Assembly (NCBI RefSeq): GCF_001273845.1
Contig: NZ_JHBW01000071.1
Location: 1 to 36,813 of the forward strand
Length of the DNA stretch: 36,813 nucleotides
Reading direction: 5' to 3'
Origin: Leucobacter musarum subsp. musarum
Lineage (GTDB): Bacteria > Actinomycetota > Actinomycetes > Actinomycetales > Microbacteriaceae
Shown here: in pieces, positions 16,354-24,246 of the stretch
How the letters are laid out: each line of letters begins with the position of its first letter
Position numbering within the stretch: position 1 is the stretch's first letter
Notes under the pieces: generated by a model
What the model was told of the DNA's origin: nothing
Databases searched by the model: none
What the model saw: only the letters and a program-made list of their open reading frames with translations
Translations under genes and position numbers: made by a program

Positions 16354-17043
16354 CTACTTGGTGGTGGGGGTCGCGTAGCGTTCGCGCTCGCGAGTTCGGT
16401 ACTCGTCAACAGAGCCCGCGTGGTCCTTGGGCGGCGCGGTCGTGCGACGCAGTACGTCGCCGAGCGCGCTGCCACCGGCGGGCGGGTCTGCAGCAGGGGG
16501 CGTGTCGCCCTCCTGGTTAGGAGCGGTGGCGAGCTTGCCAGCGAGCCGTTCCACTCGTTCGGTGTCGAGGCGCCCGTCCTGGCCGAGGAACTTGTCGAGC
16601 GCAACGTCTTCGAGGAACTCGTCGAGTTCATCGGTAGTCATGTGAGGTCGCTGAGCCTTGAGCTCAGCTCGCACGGCGTCGTGCAGCAGCGAGGTTGCCC
16701 CTTCGCGCCGGCCTTCGGCGCGGGCCACGTTGACGGCGCGCTCGTCGGGAGTCTGGTTCTGCTCCTGCTGGTCACGCCACCGCTTTGCGTCGGCCGCCAG
16801 GTCATCGAAGTCCTCGGGCTTCGCGCGCTTCTCGTGCTTGCGCGAGCGATCCTTCCAGTAGGCGGCCTGCTGCTCCGGCGTCATGTCCTTGACCGGAGTG
16901 TTTGCTGGGAACCCGAGATCGCCTGAAGTCGAAGACTCATCAGCGGGTGGCGTGGCGGGTGCGCTCGATCCGCCCCCGCCGGTGGTCGCGCTCTCATCGA
17001 TCGTGAAGCGGAGAAAGAGGGGACGGTGTCGCTTGGTGAACAT
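16354..17043 (-). CDS. capsid scaffolding protein
   Basis: The 229-aa protein is almost wholly hydrophilic. A Ser/Pro/Thr-rich N-terminus is followed by a charged helix (PEQQAAYWKDRSRKHEKRAKPED) and coiled-coil segments to about residue 165. A disordered region (~170-195) and a basic C-terminal hook (DEYRTRERERYA) complete it. This layout, placed between MuF-like and decoration genes, is characteristic of phage scaffolds, which bind capsid subunits through a short basic tail. Confidence 0.85.
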   Translation of the reverse strand: MFTKRHRPLFLRFTIDESATTGGGGSSAPATPPADESSTSGDLGFPANTPVKDMTPEQQAAYWKDRSRKHEKRAKPEDFDDLAADAKRWRDQQEQNQTPDERAVNVARAEGRREGATSLLHDAVRAELKAQRPHMTTDELDEFLEDVALDKFLGQDGRLDTERVERLAGKLATAPNQEGDTPPAADPPAGGSALGDVLRRTTAPPKDHAGSVDEYRTRERERYATPTTK

Positions 17044-17098
17044 CAGTGGTTTCCCTTACATGTCGTAGGTGTTGGGTGCCGTCGCATGGCGCGGCGGG

Positions 17099-18241
17099 TC
17101 ATGCTGCAAGCCGGACGTCGAGCTCCTTCAAGGACTGCTCGATTTCCCAGATCGCGTGGTCGATGCCCGAGCGATCGCCGGCTCCGTCGAGGCGGTCTCG
17201 GAGATTCGCGAGGGTGGCTTCGAGTTCAGAACGACGCCCGTTGAGGCGGTCCTTCTGAACGGCTGCATTCGGAGGTGTGTACGGTTCGAATCCCTCAACC
17301 GGCTGCCAGCCACGCTTTGCCGAGTAGGCGAGCATCGGGCCGAGTTCACCGTGCTCCCGGACAGCTACGCGAATGCGCTTCAGCTTCTTACCCGACGTGC
17401 CACCGCCGGCGCCGTAGATCTCGTCGAGGTTTCGCCGAAGGTCCTCGGCATTCCAGCGGAGGCCGGGGTCCATGCTCTTGGTGACGGGCAGCGTGGCGCA
17501 TTTGCAGAGGTGATGGATGGCTTGAAGGTCTCCACGGGTGTACCACTGCGTCGCAGCCACTACGCACAAACCACACGTGCCGTGACGAGAAAGCTCGGGA
17601 CGGATCACGCGCCGCCAGCCGATCACGCGCTCGCCGTTGACTACCGGCTCACCCTCGCGGCCATAGTCGTCCTCGAAGCGATCGATCCACTCCTCCATCT
17701 CCTGACGCGACATCAACTCAGTGGCGTTGTCGTCATCATGGAGAGTGGCGTCTTCGTCCTTCGAGTACTCAGTCAGGCCGTCAGCCTCGAGTTGATCCTG
17801 GATGCGTCTCAGCTCGTCGCGGTCGGCGATGATGACGTCGGCCTCAACGATCCCGTCGAGGCGTTTCTCGAAAGCCGCAACCGCCTGCTCTGGGGTGCCG
17901 CCCCGCTCGAGCACCTTCGCGGCGTCACGCGCGGGACGGCTGTAAACCTCGAGGAGGTCGACCCTCGATCGCGGGTACAGGTCGATCGGGGGCCGATACT
18001 TCGGAGTCGCGACTCCGAGCTCCTTCAGCGCCCTGAACTGGAACTGGCGCGTCTCCTTCTGAATCTCGCGCAGCGCCGACTCGACATGCGGGATGCTCGC
18101 TGCAGTGCGCGCCCGCACGAGATCCTCATCATTCCACTGGCTGTAGCTCCCCCACAGACCCAGCAGGATCCGTAGCAGCCGCTCCGTCAGTGACCGCTTG
18201 CGCTTCACGTGAAGCTCCAGCATCCGATCCGTCAGCGCCAT
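17099..18241 (-). CDS. MuF-like minor head protein (VG15-type)
   Basis: The 380-aa protein lies between portal and scaffold, as MuF-like minor capsid proteins do. The first ~200 residues are helical. Residues ~245-290 contain HGTCGLCVVAATQWYTRGDL and then HHLCKCATLP, a Cys/His cluster (CxxC then HxCxC) typical of the VG15/MuF group and possibly metal-binding. The C-terminal 80 residues form a charged coiled coil. The GGAGG RBS 8 nt upstream fixes the ATG at 18241, so the gene overlaps the portal gene by 113 nt. It is probably packaged in or bound to the procapsid. Confidence 0.82.
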   Translation of the reverse strand: MALTDRMLELHVKRKRSLTERLLRILLGLWGSYSQWNDEDLVRARTAASIPHVESALREIQKETRQFQFRALKELGVATPKYRPPIDLYPRSRVDLLEVYSRPARDAAKVLERGGTPEQAVAAFEKRLDGIVEADVIIADRDELRRIQDQLEADGLTEYSKDEDATLHDDDNATELMSRQEMEEWIDRFEDDYGREGEPVVNGERVIGWRRVIRPELSRHGTCGLCVVAATQWYTRGDLQAIHHLCKCATLPVTKSMDPGLRWNAEDLRRNLDEIYGAGGGTSGKKLKRIRVAVREHGELGPMLAYSAKRGWQPVEGFEPYTPPNAAVQKDRLNGRRSELEATLANLRDRLDGAGDRSGIDHAIWEIEQSLKELDVRLAA

Positions 18242-19640
18242 CTGAGGTCACCTCCGCGAGTGATTGCTGGAACTGTTCGTCCCGCTTCGACAGCTCTTCC
18301 TGCTGCATCTCTTCGGGCGTCATCTGGTAGATGTGCTCGTTGATGCCGCGCAGCGACATGCCGCCCTGGCGAGCTGCTCGAGCCTGTTCAGCAACCTCAG
18401 CCTTGGAGATGTACTCCATCGGCCCCCACATCGCCACGATCTCAGTGCGATCCGCGCGCTGCTGGTCCTTGTTCGCCTCGAAGAGGAGGGACATGAACTC
18501 GCACGCGGTCCGTCCGTCGCGTCGATTGCGATCGCGTACCTTCGTGCGGATCGTTTCGCGGGAGAGCTTCGCGCCCTCGGCCGACTGATTCTCGGCCGGC
18601 GAGACAGAGAAGAGCGGGGTGCCCGTGACGGCAGCCAGGTGCTCGATGTCTTTGTCCTCGGCGTTGATGAGGCTGCTGATGTCGGTGGGAGCCGACTCCC
18701 AGATCTTCGCGCCCTCCGGGAGAAACCAGAGAGCTGCCGGCCCACCCTTGTAGATCTCGTCATAGTCGATCGGTTCACCTGGGTTGGTGGGATGATCGGC
18801 AGCGTAGTGAGATGGCAACGCTTTGCCCTCGCCGGGCGTCACTGCGCGCTGCCGGAATGCCTGCATCGCCGTGATCGTGAGGCGCTGCAGAATGTCCTCG
18901 GTAATGCGGTCGATCGAGTCGATGTGGTTCTCGTACTCGCCCAGGCTTCCGGGGTTCGCCCACTTCACAACCGGCACACGCTCGGTGAACCCTAGCTGCA
19001 CCGGGCCGCTCGTCCAATCCCATGAGAGCCCGGGCTCCCACTCCGTGCCATCTCGCGGGATGGTCGACTGCTTCCCCGGCTTCACGGCGACGCGCATGTA
19101 GCCAGGCCGGAGCAGCGTGAGCACGTCCTGACCGTTGAACGGGTCCCAAGTCGCGATCACCGCAGCTTCGACCTGCAGGGGGCGAATCTCGCTCATGCGG
19201 ACCGCTACGGACCAGCTGTCGAGGATCTTCCCGAACGGCTCCCCAGAGATGGGGTCTATCGCTACTACACCGAACGATGCGCCGTGCTGAGCCTTCTTAT
19301 CGAGAGCGTCGATGAACTGCACGTCGAGGTCGTTCATGCGCATCAAGCGAGATGCCTCGCGGTCGCCGTTCGCGTCATTCTCTGCCGCAGTTCGGAACCC
19401 ACGCAGGTCTTGGCGGCCGACGACCTGGGTGACGATCGTGTCGGCGATCGTCAGCCGCGCCTTCTTCGCGAACTTCTTGTAAGCCTCCCGCACAGCGGGA
19501 TCCGCCTCGACCGGCACGACGAAAGTCCCGTCTCGGTACGACTCAAGCATCGCGATCCGCGGGAAGTTGGACCCGAGTTCCTTGCCGAGCTCGACGAGAT
19601 ACCAGTCGTCCGTGCCGGGGATGAGTGCTTCTGTGAGCAT
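18129..19640 (-). CDS. portal protein
   Basis: The 503-aa protein belongs by size, position and sequence pattern to the SPP1 Gp6-like portal family, the dodecameric ring at the DNA-entry vertex. Typical segments are WEPGLSWDWTSGPVQLGF, VPVVKWANPG and EDKDIEHLAAVTGTPLFSVSP near residue 340. The last ~90 residues are Gln/Glu/Ser-rich and disordered. The gene begins 3 nt after the terminase stop. Its C-terminal 113 nt also encode the start of the MuF-like protein in another frame. Confidence 0.9.
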   Translation of the reverse strand: MLTEALIPGTDDWYLVELGKELGSNFPRIAMLESYRDGTFVVPVEADPAVREAYKKFAKKARLTIADTIVTQVVGRQDLRGFRTAAENDANGDREASRLMRMNDLDVQFIDALDKKAQHGASFGVVAIDPISGEPFGKILDSWSVAVRMSEIRPLQVEAAVIATWDPFNGQDVLTLLRPGYMRVAVKPGKQSTIPRDGTEWEPGLSWDWTSGPVQLGFTERVPVVKWANPGSLGEYENHIDSIDRITEDILQRLTITAMQAFRQRAVTPGEGKALPSHYAADHPTNPGEPIDYDEIYKGGPAALWFLPEGAKIWESAPTDISSLINAEDKDIEHLAAVTGTPLFSVSPAENQSAEGAKLSRETIRTKVRDRNRRDGRTACEFMSLLFEANKDQQRADRTEIVAMWGPMEYISKAEVAEQARAARQGGMSLRGINEHIYQMTPEEMQQEELSKRDEQFQQSLAEVTSDGADGSDAGASREAQAVTDGAAATDPAGSVGELQPVE

Positions 19641-19643
19641 CTG

Positions 19644-21404
19644 CTACCTCCGTCTGTGCGCGTTCCCGCGCGGATTGAATGGCTCGAAGGGCTTCGCATC
19701 CGGTCGCTCTTTCGCGAGATACCGTGCACGAGCTTCGAGTGCGAGCACCATGCCAACTGCGGCGTCCATTTTGTTCTTTGAGCCGCGCTTGTCCTTGCCG
19801 ATGACGGTGCCGACCGAGCGCTCCCAGTTGCGTGCGTTGATGACATGCCGCGTGAACTGCGGCTCATTGCCGTGGACCACCTGGCCCGTCACAATCGCGG
19901 TGTGGGCTCGCTCGACGGCCATCGCCATCGTCTTGTGGTTATTGGTGTAGAAATGGAGGCCTTTGTCGCGGGTGCCACGGACGGCCATCTGATCACCGAA
20001 TTCGCGATCCCATGCTTCGACGTAGTCCTGCCAGAATGGCGGATCCGCGAAGAAACCGACGACGTCGTATGTCTTCAAGGTCTGACGCACTCGCGCGTCG
20101 ACCTTCGATTGATCGACGGTCCACGTCTTCGCTTTCTCCGAGTCAGGCGGCTCCTCAATGAGGATGGGCCAGACATATCCATCGGAGACTCGGCAGCCGA
20201 TGAGCACGGTGGAGTCGTCGGACCGTGAGCCGTCGAAACCTAGTGTGATCTTGTCACCCTTGCGCGGCGGCCGCCACGAGTACTTCACCTTTCGGCTCCG
20301 CGCGACACGCATACGCTCGCGCAGTCCGATGTCGCTCCACTCGGAGATCTGCAGCCACGCATTGCTCGCTGCGACGAGTGCGTTCAGGAAGAATCGACGC
20401 TGCTCCGACTCCTTGTTTCGGGGGTCGAAGAACGCGTCGAGCATGTCCTCGACGTCGTTCCACGCAGCGGCATCGCCGTACGCGTCGGCAAAAGCCTCAG
20501 CGATACGTGCCTCGTACTGATCGACTGTCTCTTCGTCGCCCTGCCGAGCATCTCCGAGCTCTCCCCACCGGTGATCGAACAAGAGACGCGCGCGCCGCGT
20601 GCGGCCTTCCTCGATGAGGTCCGCGAGGCGGTAGGTGTCCTCGGCGACCGATTCCTCACCGGGCTGGTACATCGTCGTTGTTTCGATGTACCAGGGCTCG
20701 GCGATCTTCTTGCGCTTGCGCAAGTTTCGCGTGACGGTCGCGTACATCTCTTTGAGGCGCGGCACGTTGTAGAGGTGCGACTCGTCGAAGACGGCGAATG
20801 TCTCGAGGCCACCATCCTTCGATGCGGCGCCAGATGACATCGGTTCGATGCTTCCGCCGCCGGTCGACTTCGGAAGGATGACGCGGGTCTTGCCGACGTC
20901 GACACCGTATGCCTTGACCAACTGGTTGAGCGGCGTCTCTTCGTCGTTGAGGTTGTAGTAAACCGAGTCGTAGACGTTGCCCGTCTGCCCTTCCTCGGTG
21001 GCGAGGATGCGAATGACAGGGTTGGTGACCGGCTTGCCCATCGGCTCGCCCTCGGAGTAAACGTAGGTCTGCCCGAGGAAGGTGTATGTTTCGCCGCCCT
21101 TGGCCCAGCCAGCGAACCGCGAAGGGCCGAACGCCTCGAGCAGCACGAGCGCCGCGGCGACACCGGACTTATCAGTGCCCTTGGGTCGAGAGAAGAAAGC
21201 GGAATCGTAGAGCCGGCGCCCGCGCTTATCGAGCGCGTAGCAGTCGACGATGAAACCGGAATACTCGTCCCCGTAGCGAATCGGTTGCCCCGCGATGTCA
21301 CCGCGGCCGTGGACGACGAACGTCTCGATGAACCAGACGGCGAGGAAGCCGAGGGACCGGTTCCGGTCATGGAGCTTCGCGTTGAGGATCTGGCGACGAG
21401 GCAT
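19644..21404 (-). CDS. terminase large subunit
   Basis: The 586-aa packaging motor has an N-terminal ATPase domain with a deviant Walker A (SRPKGTDKSG, residues ~72-81) and Walker B plus catalytic Glu (FAVFDESH, ~203-210). The C-terminal nuclease domain has its first acidic residue in LGFDGSRSDDST (Asp391) and another in KMDAAVGM near residue 550. It begins where the small terminase ends and is followed by the portal gene. This Walker A form is common among actinophage terminases. Confidence 0.95.
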   Translation of the reverse strand: MPRRQILNAKLHDRNRSLGFLAVWFIETFVVHGRGDIAGQPIRYGDEYSGFIVDCYALDKRGRRLYDSAFFSRPKGTDKSGVAAALVLLEAFGPSRFAGWAKGGETYTFLGQTYVYSEGEPMGKPVTNPVIRILATEEGQTGNVYDSVYYNLNDEETPLNQLVKAYGVDVGKTRVILPKSTGGGSIEPMSSGAASKDGGLETFAVFDESHLYNVPRLKEMYATVTRNLRKRKKIAEPWYIETTTMYQPGEESVAEDTYRLADLIEEGRTRRARLLFDHRWGELGDARQGDEETVDQYEARIAEAFADAYGDAAAWNDVEDMLDAFFDPRNKESEQRRFFLNALVAASNAWLQISEWSDIGLRERMRVARSRKVKYSWRPPRKGDKITLGFDGSRSDDSTVLIGCRVSDGYVWPILIEEPPDSEKAKTWTVDQSKVDARVRQTLKTYDVVGFFADPPFWQDYVEAWDREFGDQMAVRGTRDKGLHFYTNNHKTMAMAVERAHTAIVTGQVVHGNEPQFTRHVINARNWERSVGTVIGKDKRGSKNKMDAAVGMVLALEARARYLAKERPDAKPFEPFNPRGNAHRRR

Positions 21405-21910
21405 CAGCTACCTCCGTTTGCGATCCTCTTCCTCCGCTCCGCGCTCATGCTCGTCACGTTGCCGGCATTGCCAACCTCGAAGTCTTCGCCCTTCGGGATC
21501 TCGATCTCGAACTTCAGGCGCGCGCGATCGGCAGGGGTAGCGCCGAACGTCGCTGCACGGAGTCGGATCTCGGCTGCGCGCTCTGAGTTCTTTCCGCCAG
21601 ATACCCACATCTGGTGGTGCAGCAGCGCGGTGTCGAGCAGGTAGTCCCAGTCGACGGCCGTTGCCATTCGGACACCCTGGGGAGACTCGCGCCAGTTGTT
21701 CCACCATCTGAGGGTCTGCGGGTGCCAGTCTTCGCGGATGGGTTCGCCGTCGATGTCGAACTGCAGCTCACCGCCGATGCGTAGCTGAGGCAGCACGTCG
21801 TCGGGTAGCTCGAAGCCGCCGACCTTGCCGTCCGACTTCACGAGATCTCGCTGGGGAGAGTCCCTCAGCCGGGCACGTTCATCTTTCGGGGGCGGGCCTA
21901 CGCCGGCCAT
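21404..21910 (-). CDS. terminase small subunit
   Basis: The product has 168 residues from the ATG at 21910, which overlaps the previous stop. The N-terminus is charged, followed by a helical segment with PQTLRWWNNWRESP and a C-terminal region (AERRKRI) that would contact the large subunit. The order small terminase, large terminase, portal is standard. It should recognise the packaging site, probably in the unusual DNA just upstream (22.2-22.6 kb). Confidence 0.8.
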   Translation of the reverse strand: MAGVGPPPKDERARLRDSPQRDLVKSDGKVGGFELPDDVLPQLRIGGELQFDIDGEPIREDWHPQTLRWWNNWRESPQGVRMATAVDWDYLLDTALLHHQMWVSGGKNSERAAEIRLRAATFGATPADRARLKFEIEIPKGEDFEVGNAGNVTSMSAERRKRIANGGS

Positions 21911-22191
21911 CAGGCCACCGCCGCGAGGCGGTGCTGCTCGCAACCGCACTCGTGTGAACGCGCGTAGTTGATGAGCTCACTGATGCGGCGGGGGGATGCG
22001 CGATGCTCGGCGCCGAGGAGAAGAACCCACCCAGCGAACAGGCGACCCTGCATTCGGCGAAGCGCACCGGGATCATTCGCGGCGACGATCATCGCGTGAG
22101 AGTACTCCGGGCGGTTACGAGTCGCAGCAAGGCCGGCCTCGAAGTGAGGCGCGATCAGAACGACGCGAGCGGAACAAGGCTGTACGGCCAT
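21910..22191 (-). CDS. small phage protein, first gene of the late operon
   Basis: The 93-aa ORF starts at the ATG at 22191, behind GGAGG with good spacing, and overlaps the small terminase start. The protein is compact and mixed, with PEYSHAMIVAANDPGALRRM in the middle and a C-terminal HECGCEQH that could bind metal. It opens the packaging/structure operon. I do not recognise the family; a packaging or DNA-entry accessory role is inferred from position. Confidence 0.65.
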   Translation of the reverse strand: MAVQPCSARVVLIAPHFEAGLAATRNRPEYSHAMIVAANDPGALRRMQGRLFAGWVLLLGAEHRASPRRISELINYARSHECGCEQHRLAAVA

Positions 22192-22331
22192 CAGGGACCT
22201 CCATGTCGGAAGGCGGAAACCCTCGGCCCTGGCGGCCGTGGGAAGCAGTATCGCGCCGCAGCGCGAGCCCCGGATGCCCGGGAGCCAAAACCCCCCAGAC
22301 CCACGCGCACCGCGAGATGCAGAACGCTTGC

Positions 22332-22620
22332 GGGCGGGTGAGGCGGGGGTGGGGGGAGGGGGTGGCCCCGGGGTGCGCACGCGCTCGCGTGTGTGCGTGG
22401 CCGGGGGCGCGCGGTGCGCGCTCGCGTGGGCGTGCGTGTGGCGCGTCGTGCGGGTGCGGGGCGTGTGTGCGTGTGCTCGCGTGTGTGTGAGTGCGCGAGC
22501 GGGGCGCGTGTGGCGCGGGGCGTGACCCTATGGGGCGTTGGGTGTCGGGTGTCGCGGTGTCATCGGTGCGGGGTGTGTGGCCGGCTACCGGGTGCGGGGC
22601 GCTGAGTGTGTGCCGGCTGA
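22332..22620. other. adenine-depleted G/T- and CG-rich region with G-quadruplex motif
   Basis: This gene-free stretch separates the leftward late genes from the rightward cluster. At 22332-22362 five runs of 3-6 G with short loops form a strong G-quadruplex motif. From 22380 to 22489 the plus strand has no A at all. It is mostly alternating purine-pyrimidine (GTGTGCG, CGCGTG), a Z-DNA-like pattern. Its place upstream of the terminase genes makes it a candidate packaging (cos/pac) region or regulatory block. The rest of 22192-22740 shows no gene that I can support. Confidence 0.6.
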
Positions 22621-22740
22621 TGGTCACGGCTCATCGGTGAGGCGCGACACGCCCGAAGTGACGCAATGAATTAAAACCCGTCGTGGCGCATGGTGATGCC
22701 GATCTGTGGGGGTTGAGCGAAGCAATGCGTGGCGCATGAC

Positions 22741-22772
22741 TTGTGAACCATGCGCGGCGCATGGTTTAGTTA
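22741..22772 (+). promoter_or_regulatory. promoter with internal palindromic operator for rightward cluster
   Basis: A -35-like TTGTGA (22741) and a -10-like TAGTTA (22767) flank a 9-bp inverted repeat (AACCATGCG at 22746-22754 and its complement at 22758-22766) with a 3-nt centre. GGCGCATG recurs nearby at 22685, 22731 and 22757. The spacer is about 20 bp, slightly long. A repressor bound here would block the transcript of the small genes from 23008 on. Confidence 0.45.
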
Positions 22773-22852
22773 TCTCATCGCCACCGGGAAGCCCCAACGG
22801 GAACCAGTACCGGACCGGCACAGATCGTTCACAACTCCACAGCGTCACAACA

Positions 22853-22911
22853 GGCAGCGCGACAGGCGCGACGGCATCAGCCGTGTACGGGTTCGATCCC
22901 CGTACCTGCCA
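22853..22911 (+). ncRNA. tRNA-like miniature cloverleaf RNA
   Basis: This 59-nt segment can fold as a four-arm cloverleaf. The acceptor is GGCAG with CTGCC (22853-22857 and 22906-22910) plus a 3' A. A D-like arm is CGCG-ACAGG-CGCG. An anticodon-like arm is ACGGC-ATCA-GCCGT with only a 4-nt loop. The T arm is GTACGGG-TTCGATC-CCCGTAC with a canonical T-loop. It is too short for a normal tRNA and has no 7-nt anticodon loop. It lies about 80 nt after the promoter of the rightward cluster, so it would be in the leader RNA. A tRNA remnant is an alternative. Confidence 0.5.
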
Positions 22912-22962
22912 CGGGTTCACCGGACATCGGTGGCCTGGCCGCGTAAGCGGTCGGAACGCAGA

Positions 22963-22989
22963 AACGCCCCGCTGTAGGGGCGGGGCGTT
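22963..22989 (+). repeat. strong hairpin in leader of rightward cluster
   Basis: The 10-bp GC-rich stem (22963-22972 and 22980-22989) with a 7-nt loop ends just before the AGGAGG of the first small gene. No T-run follows on the plus strand. A T-rich stretch follows on the minus strand, so it may stop antisense transcription or act as an attenuator or RNA-stability element. Confidence 0.55.
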
Positions 22990-23007
22990 CCAAAGGAGGT
23001 GACAGGA

Positions 23008-23097
23008 ATGACGATCGTTGACGCGTTGGTCATCCTGCTCGCTACACCTGGCGCGGTCGTCGCGGTGCTTGCACTGCGTGACCGTCGCAAGAAGTAG
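23008..23097 (+). CDS. 29-aa single-span membrane peptide
   Basis: The ATG at 23008 follows a strong AAAGGAGGT RBS with 8-nt spacing. The peptide MTIVDALVILLATPGAVVAV continues into LALRDRRKK: one hydrophobic span of about 20 residues and a basic cytoplasmic end. The excellent RBS and the clear membrane-peptide design argue that it is real despite its size. It is the first gene of the rightward cluster. The function is unknown; small phage membrane peptides often modulate host membrane complexes or exclusion. Confidence 0.65.
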   Translation: MTIVDALVILLATPGAVVAVLALRDRRKK

Positions 23098-23172
23098 CGG
23101 CCTGGGGCGTCGAGCGTGAGCCGTTCGGCGCCCTGGCCCTCCTAGTTTCACCCAAAGTCTTCACACACTCAA

Positions 23173-23199
23173 GCCCCGGCCGTTGCAGCGGCACGGGGC
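23173..23199 (+). repeat. hairpin upstream of the 121-aa gene
   Basis: GCCCCG (23173-23178) pairs with CGGGGC (23194-23199), continued inside by GCCG/CGGC with one bulged A. The loop is TTGCAG. It lies 13 nt before the AGGAGG of the next gene and may control its translation or the stability of the transcript. Confidence 0.5.
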
Positions 23200-23225
23200 A
23201 TTCACCGAACGTAGGAGGTTCGATC

Positions 23226-23591
23226 ATGACTCTCATTGGAGAGATGCGAGAGCGTTACGCCAAAGCGATGGAAGATACCGACCCGCGGCCTTCCCGCTTC
23301 ACCTTCCCCGGTGATTACCGTGACTGGGCGGACCGGGCTGATGCTTGGGCTGCTGAGCAGGATCACAGGTACGCGTCGAGCAACCGCGTGACTTGCGAGC
23401 TGACATGGACGTCGGAAGTGTTGCCGATTCATCTCGTGCATGTCCCCGGTGCTCCGGTTGTTGCATGGATGGCAAGGTACGTCATGTACACGCCGACTGG
23501 CATCATTCGGGCGGCGCGCGGTCCGCGTCGTGATGTTCGTGCTGAGGCGGAAGCTGAAGCGATTGCACTCGACCCGGCGCTGAGCGCATGA
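23226..23591 (+). CDS. uncharacterised phage protein, rightward cluster
   Basis: The 121-aa protein is preceded by AGGAGG 8 nt before the ATG. It is acidic-to-neutral and soluble, with an N-terminal helix, a Trp-containing block (DYRDWADRADAWAAEQ), and an Arg-rich segment followed by an Ala/Glu helix at the end. Its stop overlaps the start of the next gene (ATGA), so the two are probably translated together. I do not recognise a family. Confidence 0.7.
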   Translation: MTLIGEMRERYAKAMEDTDPRPSRFTFPGDYRDWADRADAWAAEQDHRYASSNRVTCELTWTSEVLPIHLVHVPGAPVVAWMARYVMYTPTGIIRAARGPRRDVRAEAEAEAIALDPALSA

Positions 23592-24145
23592 GCGTCAAGT
23601 CTGAGCGCCGCGCCTGGTACGCGGCCAACGTGGAAGCGCGACCCGAATTGCGGGCTGACGCTCCTGAGTACCTCGCATGGGTGCAGCGTGCGAACGCGCA
23701 CATGGTTGCACGTTGCGTGCCTGGCACCGCGATCTTGCAGGATCCGGCCGCAGTTGCAGCGCCGGATCGAGTTGCAGCGAAGACGGCTCGAGCATCCGCC
23801 ACTGATGACGCGGACCGTTCCGCGTACCGGGCGCTCGTCGAGGCGATGCAGTACCGAATTGCAGACCACATGGGTTGGGCCGGCGAGATGTGGACCGACT
23901 TTTGGCGGGCTCAGACGTTCGGTGTGGATGCTCGCCGCCGGCCGGTGCTCGAGTTCTGCAAGGGGTCGCTCAACATTGCATGGCCGCACCTCACCGAAGA
24001 GATGCAGCGAGCCCATGACGCCGGTGTCTGGCGCTGGGTGACGTTTGCAGAGTTCAAGGCTGAGCAAGTCGCGGAACGTGCCGCGATGGCTGAGGCGTAC
24101 GCGACGGAAGTTGCGACTGAAGATGTGTGGTCTCAGACGTTCTGA
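23588..24145 (+). CDS. uncharacterised phage protein, rightward cluster
   Basis: The 185-aa protein is helical, with Ala- and Trp-rich segments (DHMGWAGEMWTDFWR in the middle, WRWVTFAEFKAEQ near the end). The ATGA overlap with the previous gene indicates coupling. It has no membrane span, signal peptide or zinc motif. A tRNA-like minihelix follows 9 nt after its stop. The function is unknown. Confidence 0.7.
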   Translation: MSVKSERRAWYAANVEARPELRADAPEYLAWVQRANAHMVARCVPGTAILQDPAAVAAPDRVAAKTARASATDDADRSAYRALVEAMQYRIADHMGWAGEMWTDFWRAQTFGVDARRRPVLEFCKGSLNIAWPHLTEEMQRAHDAGVWRWVTFAEFKAEQVAERAAMAEAYATEVATEDVWSQTF

Positions 24146-24154
24146 GTCGCACAA

Positions 24155-24202
24155 GATGGCGAGCGTTTAGGCGTCGGCCCGGTTCGAGTCCGGGCGCCAT
24201 CA
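24155..24202 (+). ncRNA. tRNA-like acceptor/T-arm minihelix
   Basis: GATGGCG (24155-24161) pairs perfectly with CGCCATC (24195-24201) as a 7-bp acceptor stem followed by A. Inside it, CCCGG-TTCGAGT-CCGGG (24178-24194) is a textbook T arm with T-loop. Only 16 nt lie between the acceptor 5' strand and the T arm, too few for D and anticodon arms. The result is an acceptor/T minihelix with a bulge. It sits in the gap between two rightward genes, so it could be processed from the mRNA. A degraded tRNA remnant is an alternative. Confidence 0.5.
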
Positions 24203-24246
24203 CGGACGCGCAAGTTGCGTGTCAACAACGACGAGAGGAGCTAACA

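Noticed and set aside
22196..22627. Frames on both strands through the G/T-rich block
   Set aside because: They encode low-complexity Val/Cys/Arg or Pro/His/Thr strings produced by the biased composition, without RBS or known domains.
22853..22911. A normal full-length tRNA ending in this T arm
   Set aside because: No upstream segment pairs with the 3' acceptor strand at the distance needed for a 70-90-nt tRNA, and the only matching 5' strand gives the 59-nt form.
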